A DNA stretch of 41,183 nt from the NCBI RefSeq assembly GCF_003003215.1, contig NZ_PVUF01000021.1, forward strand, positions 1 through 41,183, read 5' to 3'. The stretch is from Tritonibacter scottomollicae (lineage in GTDB: Bacteria > Pseudomonadota > Alphaproteobacteria > Rhodobacterales > Rhodobacteraceae). Every line of letters starts with the position of its first letter. Positions within the stretch are counted from its first letter, which is position 1. Under the pieces are notes generated by a model. The model was not told where the DNA came from and made no database searches. It worked only from the letters and a program-made list of their open reading frames with translations. The translations under genes and the position numbers were made by a program. Below are positions 1 to 8,393 of the stretch, piece after piece.

Positions 1-1
1 T

Positions 2-521
2 CGTCGGATCGCGGCGCTGCTGAGAGATGCGGGTTGGCATGTGAATGACAAGCGGGTCGAAAGGCTGTGGCGACGAGAGGGGCTGAAAGTGCCAATGAAA
101 CAACCAAAGAAGGGGCGGCTCTGGCTGAATGACGGGTCGTGCGTCAGGCTATGACCACCTGCTGCGCTATTTGAGGGCTGCGCAGGCAGTCATAGCCTCC
201 TAATAAACGTCATTCCGAGGGTGTTACGGCCCGGAGTTCGTTGCGCAGGCCGTGCAGGATTGGATCAAAGCCGTGGGAGCAAAGACAGCATACATCGAAC
301 CCGGGTCACCGTGGGAGAACGGATACTGCGAGAGCTTCAACGCCCGGTTCAGGGATGAGTTCTTGAATGGCGAAATCTTCTACAGCCTGCGTGAGGCGAA
401 AATCCTGATCGAAGAATGGAGGAAACACTACAACACGAAACGACCACACAGCGCATTGGGCTACCGCCCTCCGGCCCCCGAAACCATCGTACAGATGGAC
501 CCAAGGCCGATCATGCACTAA
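2..521 (+). pseudogene. IS3-family transposase OrfB, internally deleted
   Basis: This is the 3' part of an IS3-family transposase (DDE integrase, rve superfamily), broken in the middle. Positions 2-154 encode an N-terminal winged-helix piece (RRIAALLRDAGWH, then VERLWRREGLKVP) and end in a stop after GSCVRL. The frame resumes near 219 with [13 protein letters not shown] and continues to TAG-flanked PRPIMH at 521. The tail contains the catalytic-glutamate region [15 protein letters not shown] and the conserved [15 protein letters not shown]. The stretch that should carry both catalytic aspartates is missing and is replaced by about 60 bp holding an imperfect inverted repeat. The element therefore cannot transpose on its own. 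The window start truncates the 5' side. Confidence 0.85.
147..197. repeat. Imperfect inverted repeat inside the broken IS3 OrfB
   Basis: GGCTATGACCACCTG (147-161) is mirrored by a sequence ending at 197 whose reverse complement begins GGCTATGACTGCCTG, 13 of 15 bases matching. It lies exactly where the catalytic core of the IS3 transposase is lost. Confidence 0.6.
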
Positions 522-530
522 CAATCAAAT

Positions 531-555
531 TGGACCACTCAGGTGGGGCTGATCA
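531..555 (+). repeat. IS3-family right terminal inverted repeat
   Basis: TGGACCACTCAGGTGGGGCT and the following GATCA lie just downstream of the OrfB stop. Its reverse complement resembles the left end at 40984-41009 (GCCCCCACC...AGTGGTCCA), as expected for IS3 elements of one group. Confidence 0.55.
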
Positions 556-871
556 GCCCTGCTCAAGCGCGGTAACACCTGCTGGAATATCAGCTAAAGC
601 TATAGCTCAACACAGAAAATCCGAGAAGTAACGACAAGCGCGAGATGATTTGCATGAGGAACATCCATAATCTGCAAACGTCAGAATTCAGTCATTTCGA
701 TAGCTCACCAACTGGATAATCACAACTCTACAAAGCGCGACACCGGCAAAATACACTCATAGGTGAATGACTGAGGCCTGGAACACGATCTATATCTCTG
801 TCGATTGCGCGCGTGTTTTCCTTCTCATGGCCGCGATCCTGCTCTGCGTCACGCCCGTAACCGCACTCCAT

Positions 872-970
872 GGTGAAAAACTCAACCTGATCTATTGTCA
901 GGATCCCTGGGGAACAGTCATTGAGTTTTATAACGCTCCATATGCGCAGTTTGTCGCGAACCGGGGGTGA
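872..970 (+). pseudogene. C-terminal remnant of a VOC/glyoxalase-family protein
   Basis: The last 32 codons of a small reading frame (767-970) read GEKLNLIYCQDPWGTVIEFY followed by NAPYAQFVANRG. The DPWGTVIEFY segment is the typical C-terminal metal-site strand of glyoxalase/bleomycin-resistance (VOC) proteins. The upstream 35 codons (MTEAWNTIYISVD...) do not look like the rest of a VOC domain, so this appears to be a tail fragment fused by chance to unrelated sequence. No function is expected. The flanks at 556-766 and 971-1185 contain nothing I recognise. Confidence 0.45.
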
Positions 971-1185
971 CTGATACAATGATTCTCAACCGGCATTCCC
1001 TAAGTGGCGTGCTGTCTGATGCCAAAACCACCTGAATTTGCCCGCCGAACAAGCAATTTCCGGCCCGAACAGCGTCTGCGGTCGCGCAGGCTTTTCGAAC
1101 TGGGGCGCAGACGCGTTTTTGCCCTGCGGCGGCGTTCTTTCAGCACGGCTGGCGGAACTGCGGCCTGTTCAGCGACAAAAGAGGA

Positions 1186-1815
1186 TCAGGATCGCGTCCT
1201 TGCGCCCCGTATGCGCAGAATGGTCTGATGGGATGTGTTGTAACGCCGCGCCACGGCGGAAATGGTCATCCCAGTCTCAAGGTCCGCCAGCACAGCCGCC
1301 TGTGTTGCATCATCCAGCGAGGGTGGTCGTCCGATCCGCCCCCCTGCAACACCACGCCCTGTTGCCCTAGCCTGTTTGCGCTCGCTCTCCGTCAAGCGCT
1401 CCAGCGCCGCCACGGTCTCCATCATCGTCATGAACTTTGTATCGGAATACAGATTGTCTCTTGTAAGGGACACGCAAAACGCTTCGGCCTGCATCTCGTC
1501 TATGTGCCGGATCGTCTTCAGGACGTCAGATGCATCGCGCCCAAACCCGTCAAGCGTATAGACGATAACGGCGTCGCTAGGTTGGAGCTGACGGATCAGT
1601 TGCTGCAATTTTGATCGCCCTGACGCGGCAACCGATGCGCCCACCCGTTCGCTCACAGCCCAGCGACTATGCACGACAAACCCGTCGAGACGCGCAGCCT
1701 GCGTGTGAGTGCGGATGGTGGCATGGTCAGAAGATTTGCCGTTACAACCCTCCTTAGTATCAAGGCGAATATATACGTAGTCCCGGGGATCCAATGGCCG
1801 AGCACCTCCTGTCAT
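1186..1815 (-). CDS. Serine recombinase (resolvase/invertase family) with altered active site
   Basis: This 209-residue protein has the resolvase/invertase plan: an N-terminal catalytic domain, then a helix-turn-helix tail. Visible family signatures are SGRSKLQQLIRQLQPSDAV, the IVYTLDGFGRD strand (usually K-L-D-R-L-G-R), and the C-terminal GRIGRPPSLDDA...AVARRYNTSHQTILRI DNA-binding segment. The expected N-terminal Y-x-R-V-S-T motif reads YIRLDT, so the nucleophilic serine is aspartate, and the usual R-L pair in KLDRLGR is changed to DG. I chose the ATG at 1815, which puts YVYIRL 15 residues in, as in the family; the open frame extends further upstream to 1962. It is probably a decayed or catalytically dead transposon resolvase. 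No partner transposase is adjacent. Confidence 0.75.
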   Translation of the reverse strand: MTGGARPLDPRDYVYIRLDTKEGCNGKSSDHATIRTHTQAARLDGFVVHSRWAVSERVGASVAASGRSKLQQLIRQLQPSDAVIVYTLDGFGRDASDVLKTIRHIDEMQAEAFCVSLTRDNLYSDTKFMTMMETVAALERLTESERKQARATGRGVAGGRIGRPPSLDDATQAAVLADLETGMTISAVARRYNTSHQTILRIRGARTRS

Positions 1816-2612
1816 TGGGCAAATCGCGTTGGTACCCCTGTGCCGTAATCTCAGCGGAGCCAACGTTTGTTTTTTACGTATATCACAGACAGTACGCACT
1901 GTCCGAAACTGTTTTAGGACAACGCGCCACGCGTGGCACTCAGTGTGGTACGGCTGTGCCACACTCGGGACTTCAAATTGTAAGGCGTTGTTTTTTTAAA
2001 AAAATCAAGTTGCTGACGGTCCGTAAAGGCTATCGGACGTCATTATTTTAATAATATCAGTAGCATATAGTCACCTTGCAGCTTGCTGCGTTATGTGTGG
2101 AAGATGGCATGAGGCCAAAGGCCGATCTGGGCCACAACCGGGCCAGCGCCTAGACTAATACTAGGCTAAAAGCCCGATTGAGGAAGGCGCAGGGCGTCTC
2201 TGGGTTTGGCCGAAACGGCTTTCGGTCTGTGTCCTAAGCTGGCGTTTCGGTATTTTCAAAAGCGAGAACTGAACTTGGCTTCTGTTCAAGGTCTCATATC
2301 CTAGCGCCTCCTTGGTAAATCCTTACGGACTGATACCGCTTGCCTCGATGCCTTGTTTTTTGAAGCCGCCATCGCCTGAGCCGATACAAGAGTCCTTTGT
2401 TGGTTCTGGAGCAAGGGTGTGTAGGGGGAGCACCCAACCCTTGTTTCTTGGTTATCGAAGCGTTCATCGGTCTCACATGGCGATATGACCTCGATGAACA
2501 GAGCTATGCCCGAAAGGAAAGTTGGTGACGGTCTGATCAGGCTGCTTGATCCCGTCTGAATAGCCCCGTGTATTGTGGACGTCTTCTTAGCTAAATTTGA
2601 AGCAAGGAGGCC
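1816..2612. other. Gene-poor stretch upstream of the resolvase
   Basis: About 800 bp without a convincing gene. It has an AT-rich patch at 1985-2060 and several short self-complementary runs, but no reading frame with recognisable motifs. A minus-strand open frame (2301-2708) is not supported by any family resemblance. Confidence 0.4.
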
Positions 2613-2845
2613 ATGATGGGCAGCAACACTTACAGTGACAATTTCAAGCGGGATGCGGTCGCGCAGATCACCGAACGGGGCGACCCGGTCAGGGAGGTTT
2701 CCGATCACCTCGGCGTCAGCGCGTATTCTCTCTATGCTTGGAAGAAGAAGTTCTCGAAGGCCGCCCCGGGCGACGCCGCGAGCGATGCAGAGATCCGGCG
2801 TATGAAGCGGGAGCTGGCACGGGTGACGGAGGAGCGCGATATCTT
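2613..2845 (+). pseudogene. IS3-family OrfA, truncated by an IS481-type element
   Basis: The ATG at 2613 follows a good Shine-Dalgarno sequence (AAGGAGG). The product starts MMGSNTYSDNFKRDAVAQIT and continues with an HTH_Tnp_1 helix-turn-helix (VREVSDHLGVSAYSLYAWKKK) and the start of the leucine-zipper region (MKRELARVTEERDIL). The family normally continues with K-K-A after ERDIL; here the frame runs into the end of the IS481-type element and stops. No OrfB follows. This is a different IS3 subgroup from the elements at the window edges. Confidence 0.85.
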
Positions 2846-3860
2846 AGGTGTTTAGTCCCGGCATTTGGTGGATCGGATTTAGGATGAATCGATCTGGCTC
2901 TGAAGTCCAGATTTTGCAGATGTATTCGTAAGGTGTGAGGCCATTGAGCGTCTTGAGGCGGCGTGCGAAGTTGTAGGCTGCCATGAAGTCCGCGAGGTGC
3001 GTGTGCAACTGGTCGTGACTGCCGTAGTGGTATCGTTTGACGGTCGCCTCCTTGATCGTGCGGTTCATCCGCTCGACCTGCCATTGGTCCAGGGGTGGTT
3101 GGGCTTGGTAAGCCGATGCTCAATCTCATTTGCCTTGCAGATCATGTCGAAGCGCATCTGCCGGGAATAGGCTGTGTTCCGGTTGCGAGGCTGCTCCGCG
3201 AACTGGATGCCGTTGTCGGTGAGGATCGTGTGGATGCGATAGGATGAGGAGGATCAGGAGGGGCCCCGGTGGGGCGTTTCCCCGACGAATGCCTTGAGCA
3301 GGTGTTCGAGGAACTCCCAGGCGGTCTTGCGGTCTGCCTTATCCACGAATTGTGCGACTGCGAACTTGCTGGTGCGGTCAATCCCCACGAAGAGGTAGAG
3401 CTTGCCCTCCGCTGTCTGAACCTCGGCGATGTCGATATGAAAAAAGCCAATGGGATAGCGCTTGAACTTCTGGCGCTTCGGCTTGTCGCCTTCGATTTCA
3501 GGTAGCCGAGAAATATCATGCCGCTGCAGGCAGCGGTGCAATGCTGATCGCGTCAGTTGCGGAATCGATGGCTGAAGAGCGTAGAGGTAATCATCCAGCG
3601 GCAGCAGCGTGTGCCGTCGGAATGCGACGATCATCGCCTCCTCAGCTTCAGTGAGAACGGTCGAACGCGGCTCCCTCGGCCCAGTCTTCAAGTCCTCCAC
3701 CGGTCGCCCGCTTGCGCCACTTCGCGACAGTCTTGGGATTGATGCCCAATTCCTTGCTCAACTGCGCGAGCGAAGCTTGCGATCGCTGTATTGCAGCTCT
3801 GACAGCGTGCGTTGTCGTGGCGCTCCCGTGACGAACTTGTCCCATAATGCTTCCTTCCAA
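2844..3860 (-). pseudogene. IS481-family transposase, frameshifted
   Basis: Read across frames from 3845 (MGQVRHGSATTTHAVRAAIQ) this is an IS481-type transposase: an N-terminal HTH (SLAQLSKELGINPKTVAKWR), a central linker, an rve domain with HIDIAEVQTAEGKLYLFVGI (first Asp) and TDNGIQF (second Asp), PWTNGQVERMNRT (catalytic Glu), and a C-terminus ending FILNPIHQMPGLNT. It is broken by at least three frame changes, near 3702, 3260 and 3095. At the first site this copy reads CACCGGTCGCC where the partial copy at 30.35 kb reads CACCGTCGCC, so the extra G is a mutation in this copy. It is inactive unless sequencing errors are responsible. Confidence 0.85.
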
Positions 3861-3905
3861 GCCTGAGAAAGGACCGCACTATTAAACCGTGGGATCAAAC
3901 ACCTA
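2845..3905 (-). mobile_element. IS481-family insertion sequence
   Basis: The ends are inverted repeats: TAGGTGTTTAGTCCC at 2845 and, reading inward from 3905, TAGGTGTTTGATCCCACGG. The single long gene between them is a frameshifted IS481-type transposase on the minus strand. The element sits inside the IS3 OrfA whose frame ends at ERDIL. Two further partial copies lie at 11115-11222 and about 30329-30562. Confidence 0.75.
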
Positions 3906-4148
3906 AGCGACCCCATGTACCACTTATTCCAAGTGGCGCTTCAAATTCCACTGGCTTGTTCACATATCTCCATTAAATAACCCGCCGAATTCCAACATAA
4001 GCGCATCTCAGGGTTAGGTTTGATTGCACATCTCAAATGGTTGTGTAATGTATATTATGTACATATATCAGCCGCAATGAGTAGGAAATCAGTATAAGCG
4101 CGGGCTGATCACCCATCGGTTGGCGGCTTGACTGCGTTTGGATGGTAG

Positions 4149-4418
4149 TCAGTCTATCAGCTTTGCGTCTTCCGCGCGTTTGTTCGTGCCCAAGACGCTT
4201 TTAAGGGTACCGATTGCGCCGAAAGTTTCGTGCTTTGTCATGTTTTCGTTGCGCTCGAATACGTCCATGCCTTGGGTTAGGAGCGCCATGCTTTGTGCTT
4301 CACCGATGGCGTTCATGCGCATTGCTTCGACGATGATGGTTTCCATAAGCATCTGCTGCGCCGCGACCTGTCCCGCGATCACCTCGATGCTGCGCTCGAC
4401 GTCCTTGATCTTGCTCAT
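4149..4418 (-). CDS. Small IS66 passenger protein, unknown function
   Basis: This 89-residue protein (MSKIKDVERSIEVIAGQVAA...KRAEDAKLID) starts at the ATG at 4418, overlapping the end of tnpC (stop at 4415) by four bases (ATGA), so it is translationally coupled to it. It is helical and Met/Ala/Glu-rich, with no cysteine and no membrane segment. It lies inside the IS66 boundaries, so it belongs to the element and not to the host. I do not recognise a characterised family. Its position resembles accessory genes downstream of tnpC in other IS66-type elements. Confidence 0.6.
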   Translation of the reverse strand: MSKIKDVERSIEVIAGQVAAQQMLMETIIVEAMRMNAIGEAQSMALLTQGMDVFERNENMTKHETFGAIGTLKSVLGTNKRAEDAKLID

Positions 4419-5035
4419 GAGTGCCGCGCCTCGTCTGGTTTGAAGTTCCATGGCAGGAGGTCTTGGATATCTTCCTGCATATGTCCATTCAGTATCTTTT
4501 CCAGGACGTGTTCGAGATAGGCCTGCGGGTTGATGCCGTTCAGTTTGCAGGTTCCGACCAGCGATGCCATGCGGGCCCAAGTGACCGCGCCGTCGTCATT
4601 GCCTGCGAAGAGTGCATTTTTCCTCGTGAGAGGAATCGGTCTGATCGCATTCTCGACAGCGTTCGTATCCATTTCGAGGCGTCCATCGTCCAGGAACCGG
4701 GTCAGCCCGTCCCATCGTTTGAGGCCGTATCTGATGTGACGCGTGAGGTCTGAGCTTGACGATAGCATGTCAAGTTGCGCCTCCAGCCACGGACGCAAGG
4801 CGTCTACGATGGGCTTGGAGAGCTTTTGCCTGATGGCGCGCCGGACTTCGGGGGCTTTGCCGCGGATCTCGGCCTCGATCCGGTAGAGCTGACCGATACG
4901 TTCCTTCATCTCGGTGCAAATTGGAGAAGAGGTCGTGCGGCTGTATTCCACGAACCGGCGTCGCCAATGGGTCCAGCAGTAGGTGATGCCCCATGGCTGG
5001 TTTGTCTTCTTCGGATCACCCAGGGCATCGTATCC
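4415..5035 (-). pseudogene. tnpC: IS66 transposase TnpC, C-terminal half
   Basis: From 5035 down the minus strand the product reads GYDALGDPKKTNQPWGITYC, then a conserved IS66 core (RIGQLYRIEAEIRGKAPEVR) and the terminal catalytic-glutamate region (MDTNAVENAIRPIPLTRKN, with E in AVENAIRP) ending in NFKPDEARHS. It continues precisely from VDGYA at 6397-6411 once the IS1111-type insert is removed. The IS66 DDE triad is therefore split between the two halves. Confidence 0.9.
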
Positions 5036-5112
5036 GATGGGGTGGACGCCCCTCCGACGGCATCGATGTGCCAAACTGGTGGTGTGATCACCATGTTGAA
5101 GAGGAGACGTCC

Positions 5113-6135
5113 ATGGAAAAGATTAGCATAGTCGGCGTAGATTTGGCCAAAAACATATTCCAGGTTCACGGAGCGACAGCCGATGGCAGACCGGTATTCA
5201 GCAAGAAGGTACGGCGGTCAAAGCTGCTATCTCTACTGGCTGGCATTCCGACCTGCACCGTGGCCATGGAGGCGTGTGCCAGTTCTCATCATTGGGGGCG
5301 CGAGATCGGAAAGCTCGGGCATACCGTTAAGATGATCCCTCCGATCTACGTGAAACCTTACGTCAAGCGACAGAAGAACGATGCCAATGATGCGGAAGCG
5401 ATCGCTGAGGCGGCATCTCGTCCCACAATGCGTTTTGTCACCGTGAAGAGTGCGGAGAAACAGGCATCAGGCATGGCGTTGCGAACCCGTGACCTGCTCG
5501 TAAGACAGAAGACCCAAACGATTAACGCGCTGCGTGGGCATCTGGCAGAATACGGGCTAGTAGCACCTTCTGGCACAGTTCACCTCAATCGGTTACAGGC
5601 CGCGATCAGTGATCCAGAAACAGAACTGCCAGCCGCAGTCATTGACCATGCTCAACTGCTTTTGGATCATATCGCGATGCTTGCATGCAAGATCGGCAAA
5701 TTGGGTGCCGAGCTACGTGCTGGTGCCCGGCAGGATCCAGCGGCAAAGCGCTTGATGACGATCCCAGGTATCGGGCCGATCACGGCCATGGCCCTTACCG
5801 CTCTCTCTCCAGACCCAAGCACTTTCCGCAAAGGGCGGGACTTCGCCGCCTGGACCGGGCTCACGCCCAAGCAATTCTCATCGGGCGGCAAAGAGCGTAT
5901 CGGGCGCACGTCGAAAATGGGCCAACGCGACCTGCGCCGCCTTCTTATCATCGGTGCGGCGTCTGTCGTGCGATGGGCCATTCGACGGGGTGCGGATCAG
6001 GGTGGTTGGCTCGGGCAGATGCTGGCACGTAAACCAAGGATGCTCGTGACCGTCGCACTGGCCAACAAGATGGCGCGCACTGCATGGGCTCTGATGACGA
6101 AGAATGAGAACTACAGGAACCCGGCTTTGGCCTAA
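5113..6135 (+). CDS. IS110-family (IS1111 group) DEDD transposase
   Basis: 340 residues, full length for the family. The N-terminal RuvC-like domain (DEDD_Tnp_IS110) shows VGVDLAKNIFQVHG (D10), VAMEACASSHHWG (E53) and YVKRQKNDANDAEA (D90, D93). The C-terminal Transposase_20 domain shows RLMTIPGIGPITAMALTAL, FAAWTGLTPKQ and SSGGKERIGRTSKMGQRDLR with the conserved serine of the SSGGK motif. The ATG at 5113 has GAGGAG eight bases upstream. The gene appears intact, so this is the one IS in the window that looks potentially active. IS110/IS1111 transposases are guided by a noncoding RNA made from the element itself; the likely source here is the 3' end. Confidence 0.93.
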   Translation: MEKISIVGVDLAKNIFQVHGATADGRPVFSKKVRRSKLLSLLAGIPTCTVAMEACASSHHWGREIGKLGHTVKMIPPIYVKPYVKRQKNDANDAEAIAEAASRPTMRFVTVKSAEKQASGMALRTRDLLVRQKTQTINALRGHLAEYGLVAPSGTVHLNRLQAAISDPETELPAAVIDHAQLLLDHIAMLACKIGKLGAELRAGARQDPAAKRLMTIPGIGPITAMALTALSPDPSTFRKGRDFAAWTGLTPKQFSSGGKERIGRTSKMGQRDLRRLLIIGAASVVRWAIRRGADQGGWLGQMLARKPRMLVTVALANKMARTAWALMTKNENYRNPALA

Positions 6136-6396
6136 CCCAGTAGGGTGGCTTTTGCCGGTCATGTGAGAAGGTCGGAGGTGAAGTAAGGACAAACGGTCAA
6201 TGAGACGGGATCAGGAAAACCAGGCACTGGGCCGTGCGCCTTAGAGCGCGCGTATCCGAGTTGGAACTGATCCGCGCATCTCCATACGGGCCCGTGGCGT
6301 GTCAAAGCCACATTCAGAGGCCGAACATACGACAGCACCTGACCACATGTTCATACCTGCCAAAAACTTCTTGCATTCACTGGGGCGTCCACACAC
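6136..6396 (+). ncRNA. Candidate guide RNA (seekRNA/bridge-type) region of the IS1111-type element
   Basis: The 261-bp 3' noncoding end has no reading frame of note. IS1111-group elements are known to encode their guide RNA downstream of the transposase. Within it, CGTATCCGA at 6251-6259 is identical to 5029-5037, the bases straddling the left insertion junction. Exact RNA ends cannot be placed by eye. Confidence 0.45.
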
Positions 6397-7353
6397 GGCA
6401 TAGCCATCCACGGTTAGAGAGCCGACCTTGAAGCCGGTGAATATCTTCTTCGCAGTCTCTGCGCTGCGACTTCTCGAGTGCTGGAACACCACGATGGGTG
6501 GGTCGCCGCCGCCCCACCCGCGCTGGTCGCGAACCACCGCCCAAAGATAGTCCTTGCGGGTTTTGCCGGTGCGCGGAGCCAAGACAGGTACCGTGGTTTC
6601 GTCCGCGAAGAGGCGGTCACTGGCTTTCAGTTCGTCAATCATGGCGTCGGTGATGGGGGCCAACTGGAAGGCGATACGGCCTGCCCAGTTGGCAAGCATG
6701 GTGCGGTCGATTTCGATGCCGTCGCGTCGCCAGATTTCGGCTTGGCGATAAAACGGAAGATGATCGCAAAGCTTCGCAACCACGGAATGGACGGCGAACC
6801 GGTTCGTGCCCAGACCGCGCGGGACCAGAAACTCCGGTGCCGGTGCCGGTGCCTGCGCGTGGGATTTCCCATCGCATGTGCGGCACATGTACTTGGGGCG
6901 CACGGTGACAAGGACGCGGAACTGGGCGGGCACGACGTCGAGGCGTTGGGTGCGGTCTTCCCCGACCTTGACCATTTCACCGCAACCACACGGGCAAGCC
7001 GTGCTCTCTGGTTCGATCACCTCTTCGACGCGTTCGAGATGGTCTGGCAAATCCCCTTTGTTGCGTTTGGCTGGCGCGCGTTTCCGGGGGGCCTTGCCCA
7101 GTGCCTTGTCGGCAGCACCGGCCGCCGCCGCCAACTGCCCCTCGGCGACCTCGATGTTTTCCGTGAAGAGGTTGCGTTGATCCGGGGCACCCCTTTCGGA
7201 ACTTGCTCCAAACCGCGCGTGCCTCGCCTGAGCAAGCATACGTTCCAGGCGCGCGTTGGATTCTTCAGACGCTGCCAAGAGCACCCTTGCGGTGGCAAGT
7301 TGGCGCTCCAGCTCGGCAACCTATTCAGGGTCGATGGCGGCAGCAGAAGACAT
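6397..7353 (-). pseudogene. tnpC: IS66 transposase TnpC, N-terminal half with early stop
   Basis: The gene begins at the ATG at 7353 (MSSAAAIDPE) and meets an in-frame TAG at 7323-7321, then continues in the same frame (VAELERQLATARVLLAASEE). It has the IS66 plan: N-terminal coiled region, basic linker, zinc-finger-like CPCGCGEM...CRTC, and the start of the catalytic domain with FADETTVPVL (first Asp) and TVDGYA (second Asp), where it is cut by the IS1111-type element. The early stop would abolish full-length protein even without the insertion. Confidence 0.88.
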
Positions 7354-7361
7354 GCCGCAGG

Positions 7362-7715
7362 CTATCCTGCCAGCCTGGGTTGCCGCCGCCGCTCGGCCCG
7401 AACCGCCTTCCAGTCCAGCCCTTCAAACAGCGCCGAGAACTGCCCCGGGGTAAGCTTGATCACCCCATCCGTTGGCCGGGGCCACTGGAATTGGCCGCCC
7501 TCAAGGTGCTTGTAGATCAATACCAAACCAGTCTGATCCCAAACAAGGATTTTGATCCTGTCACCCCGCTTTGATCTGAAGACAAACACCACCCCGCTGT
7601 AGGGATCACACCCGAGAACCGTCTGGATCACGAGCGTCAGACCCGCATTCCCCTTGCGAAAACCTACCAGCCGCGTCGCCAGATAAACGTGATACTTGCC
7701 GCCGGGCAGGATCAT
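7362..7715 (-). CDS. tnpB: IS66 Orf2 accessory protein TnpB
   Basis: 117 residues, full family length (Pfam IS66 Orf2). It starts MILPGGKYHVYLATRLVGFR and contains the signature DPYSGVVFVFRSKRGDRIKI, then LVWDQTGLVLIYKHLEGGQF and a C-terminus with LTPGQFSALFEGLDWKAV. The ATG at 7715 overlaps the expected tnpA stop as ATGA, typical of coupled IS66 genes. Its precise biochemical role is not established; it is needed for transposition in studied IS66 elements. It looks intact. Confidence 0.93.
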   Translation of the reverse strand: MILPGGKYHVYLATRLVGFRKGNAGLTLVIQTVLGCDPYSGVVFVFRSKRGDRIKILVWDQTGLVLIYKHLEGGQFQWPRPTDGVIKLTPGQFSALFEGLDWKAVRAERRRQPRLAG

Positions 7716-8135
7716 GACGCCGCCCTGAGCGCGGCAATGACGCGGCCAAGGGCTCGGGATCGAAACCGGTCGGAACCAGCACCCGAACACAATCGATCTC
7801 CAGAACAATCGTCCCGGGCGCGTCAGGCGGCATGTGCCCGCCATCCTCTCCGCCCGCCTCAACGACGACCGGTACCAGACCCAGCATGTCGTCATCCCGC
7901 ATCGCAAGAACACCGTCCCGCGCCGCCAAGAATGAAGCTGAGGCGCTGAGACCCCATGCTTGCGCGCAACATCCGCCACCGAGACACCGTCGTGGTAGCT
8001 TTCCAGAACAATCTCAGCCTTCACTTGTTCCGGCCATCGACGCCGACCACTCGGCCCAGTCACAACATCGATACGCCCTGCGTATCCTTCTTCGACACTG
8101 TGAGAAGTTACGTAAACTTGCACTGTATCATCCAT
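7712..8135 (-). pseudogene. tnpA: IS66 Orf1 protein TnpA, frameshifted
   Basis: From the ATG at 8135 the product (MDDTVQVYVTSHSVEEGYAG) contains an HTH of the Tnp_1 type: RRWPEQVKAEIVLESYHDG, then VSVADVARKHGVSAPQLHSW. The frame breaks after HSWRR near 7935. It resumes in another frame as ARDGVLAMRDDDMLGLVPVV and IEIDCVRV-like LEIDCVRVLVPTGFDPEPLA, and a second break is needed to reach the normal end IAALRAAS at 7712. Two frame changes make a functional product unlikely. Confidence 0.8.
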
Positions 8136-8393
8136 CGGAACCCTGCTTGTTCGGATGGGCTCTTCTCAGATGACAAACTTCAAACGTCTACGAGGGCGGT
8201 AACGCGGCGCTTACAAATCAGTCAAACACATGGCGCATTCTTATGATCGCCTGTTCAACCAGTTGTTGACATGTTTCGCGTCTTTGCCGTGTCTGCATTC
8301 TGGGGCCACCACATTGGCGTTTGCCACCACAAACACATGCACCGATATAGAAGATCTAGTAGCAGTGATCAGGCGCTGATTGCGCCCCGCCGC

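Larger units (their letters stand above)
5036..6396 (+). mobile_element. IS110-family (IS1111 group) insertion sequence
   Basis: 1361 bp. Subterminal perfect 11-bp inverted repeats GTGGACGCCCC (5042-5052) and GGGGCGTCCAC (6382-6392) bracket one transposase gene. It has a short 5' noncoding end (77 bp) and a long 3' noncoding end (261 bp), the layout of the IS1111 group. Removing 5036-6396 joins VDGYA to GYDALGD in frame and restores IS66 tnpC, with no target duplication, as expected for IS110-type insertion. The 5' boundary agrees with a second copy that also begins GATGG at 37519. The boundary is ambiguous by one base on each side. Confidence 0.88.
4094..8214 (-). mobile_element. IS66-family insertion sequence with 8-bp target duplication, interrupted by an IS1111-type element
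   Basis: The element is flanked by a perfect 8-bp direct repeat, AAATCAGT, at 4086-4093 and 8215-8222, the target-duplication length known for IS66. Its ends match as inverted repeats (ATAAGCGC at 4094; reading inward from 8214, GTAAGCGC). On the minus strand it has the canonical order tnpA, tnpB, tnpC followed by a small passenger gene. tnpC is split by the IS1111-type element at 5036-6396. Without that insert the element would be 2760 bp. tnpA carries frameshifts and tnpC an early stop, so it is not autonomous. Confidence 0.88.

Noticed and set aside
2301-2708. Minus-strand 135-codon open frame
   Set aside because: Overlaps the IS3 OrfA start antisense and shows no family features; considered as a hypothetical gene but the evidence is too thin.
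4149-4418. Antitoxin of a toxin-antitoxin pair
   Set aside because: No toxin-like neighbour; it lies within the IS66 element and is coupled to tnpC.
6478-7515. 345-codon plus-strand open frame
   Set aside because: Shadow of IS66 tnpC/tnpB, which have clear family motifs on the minus strand.
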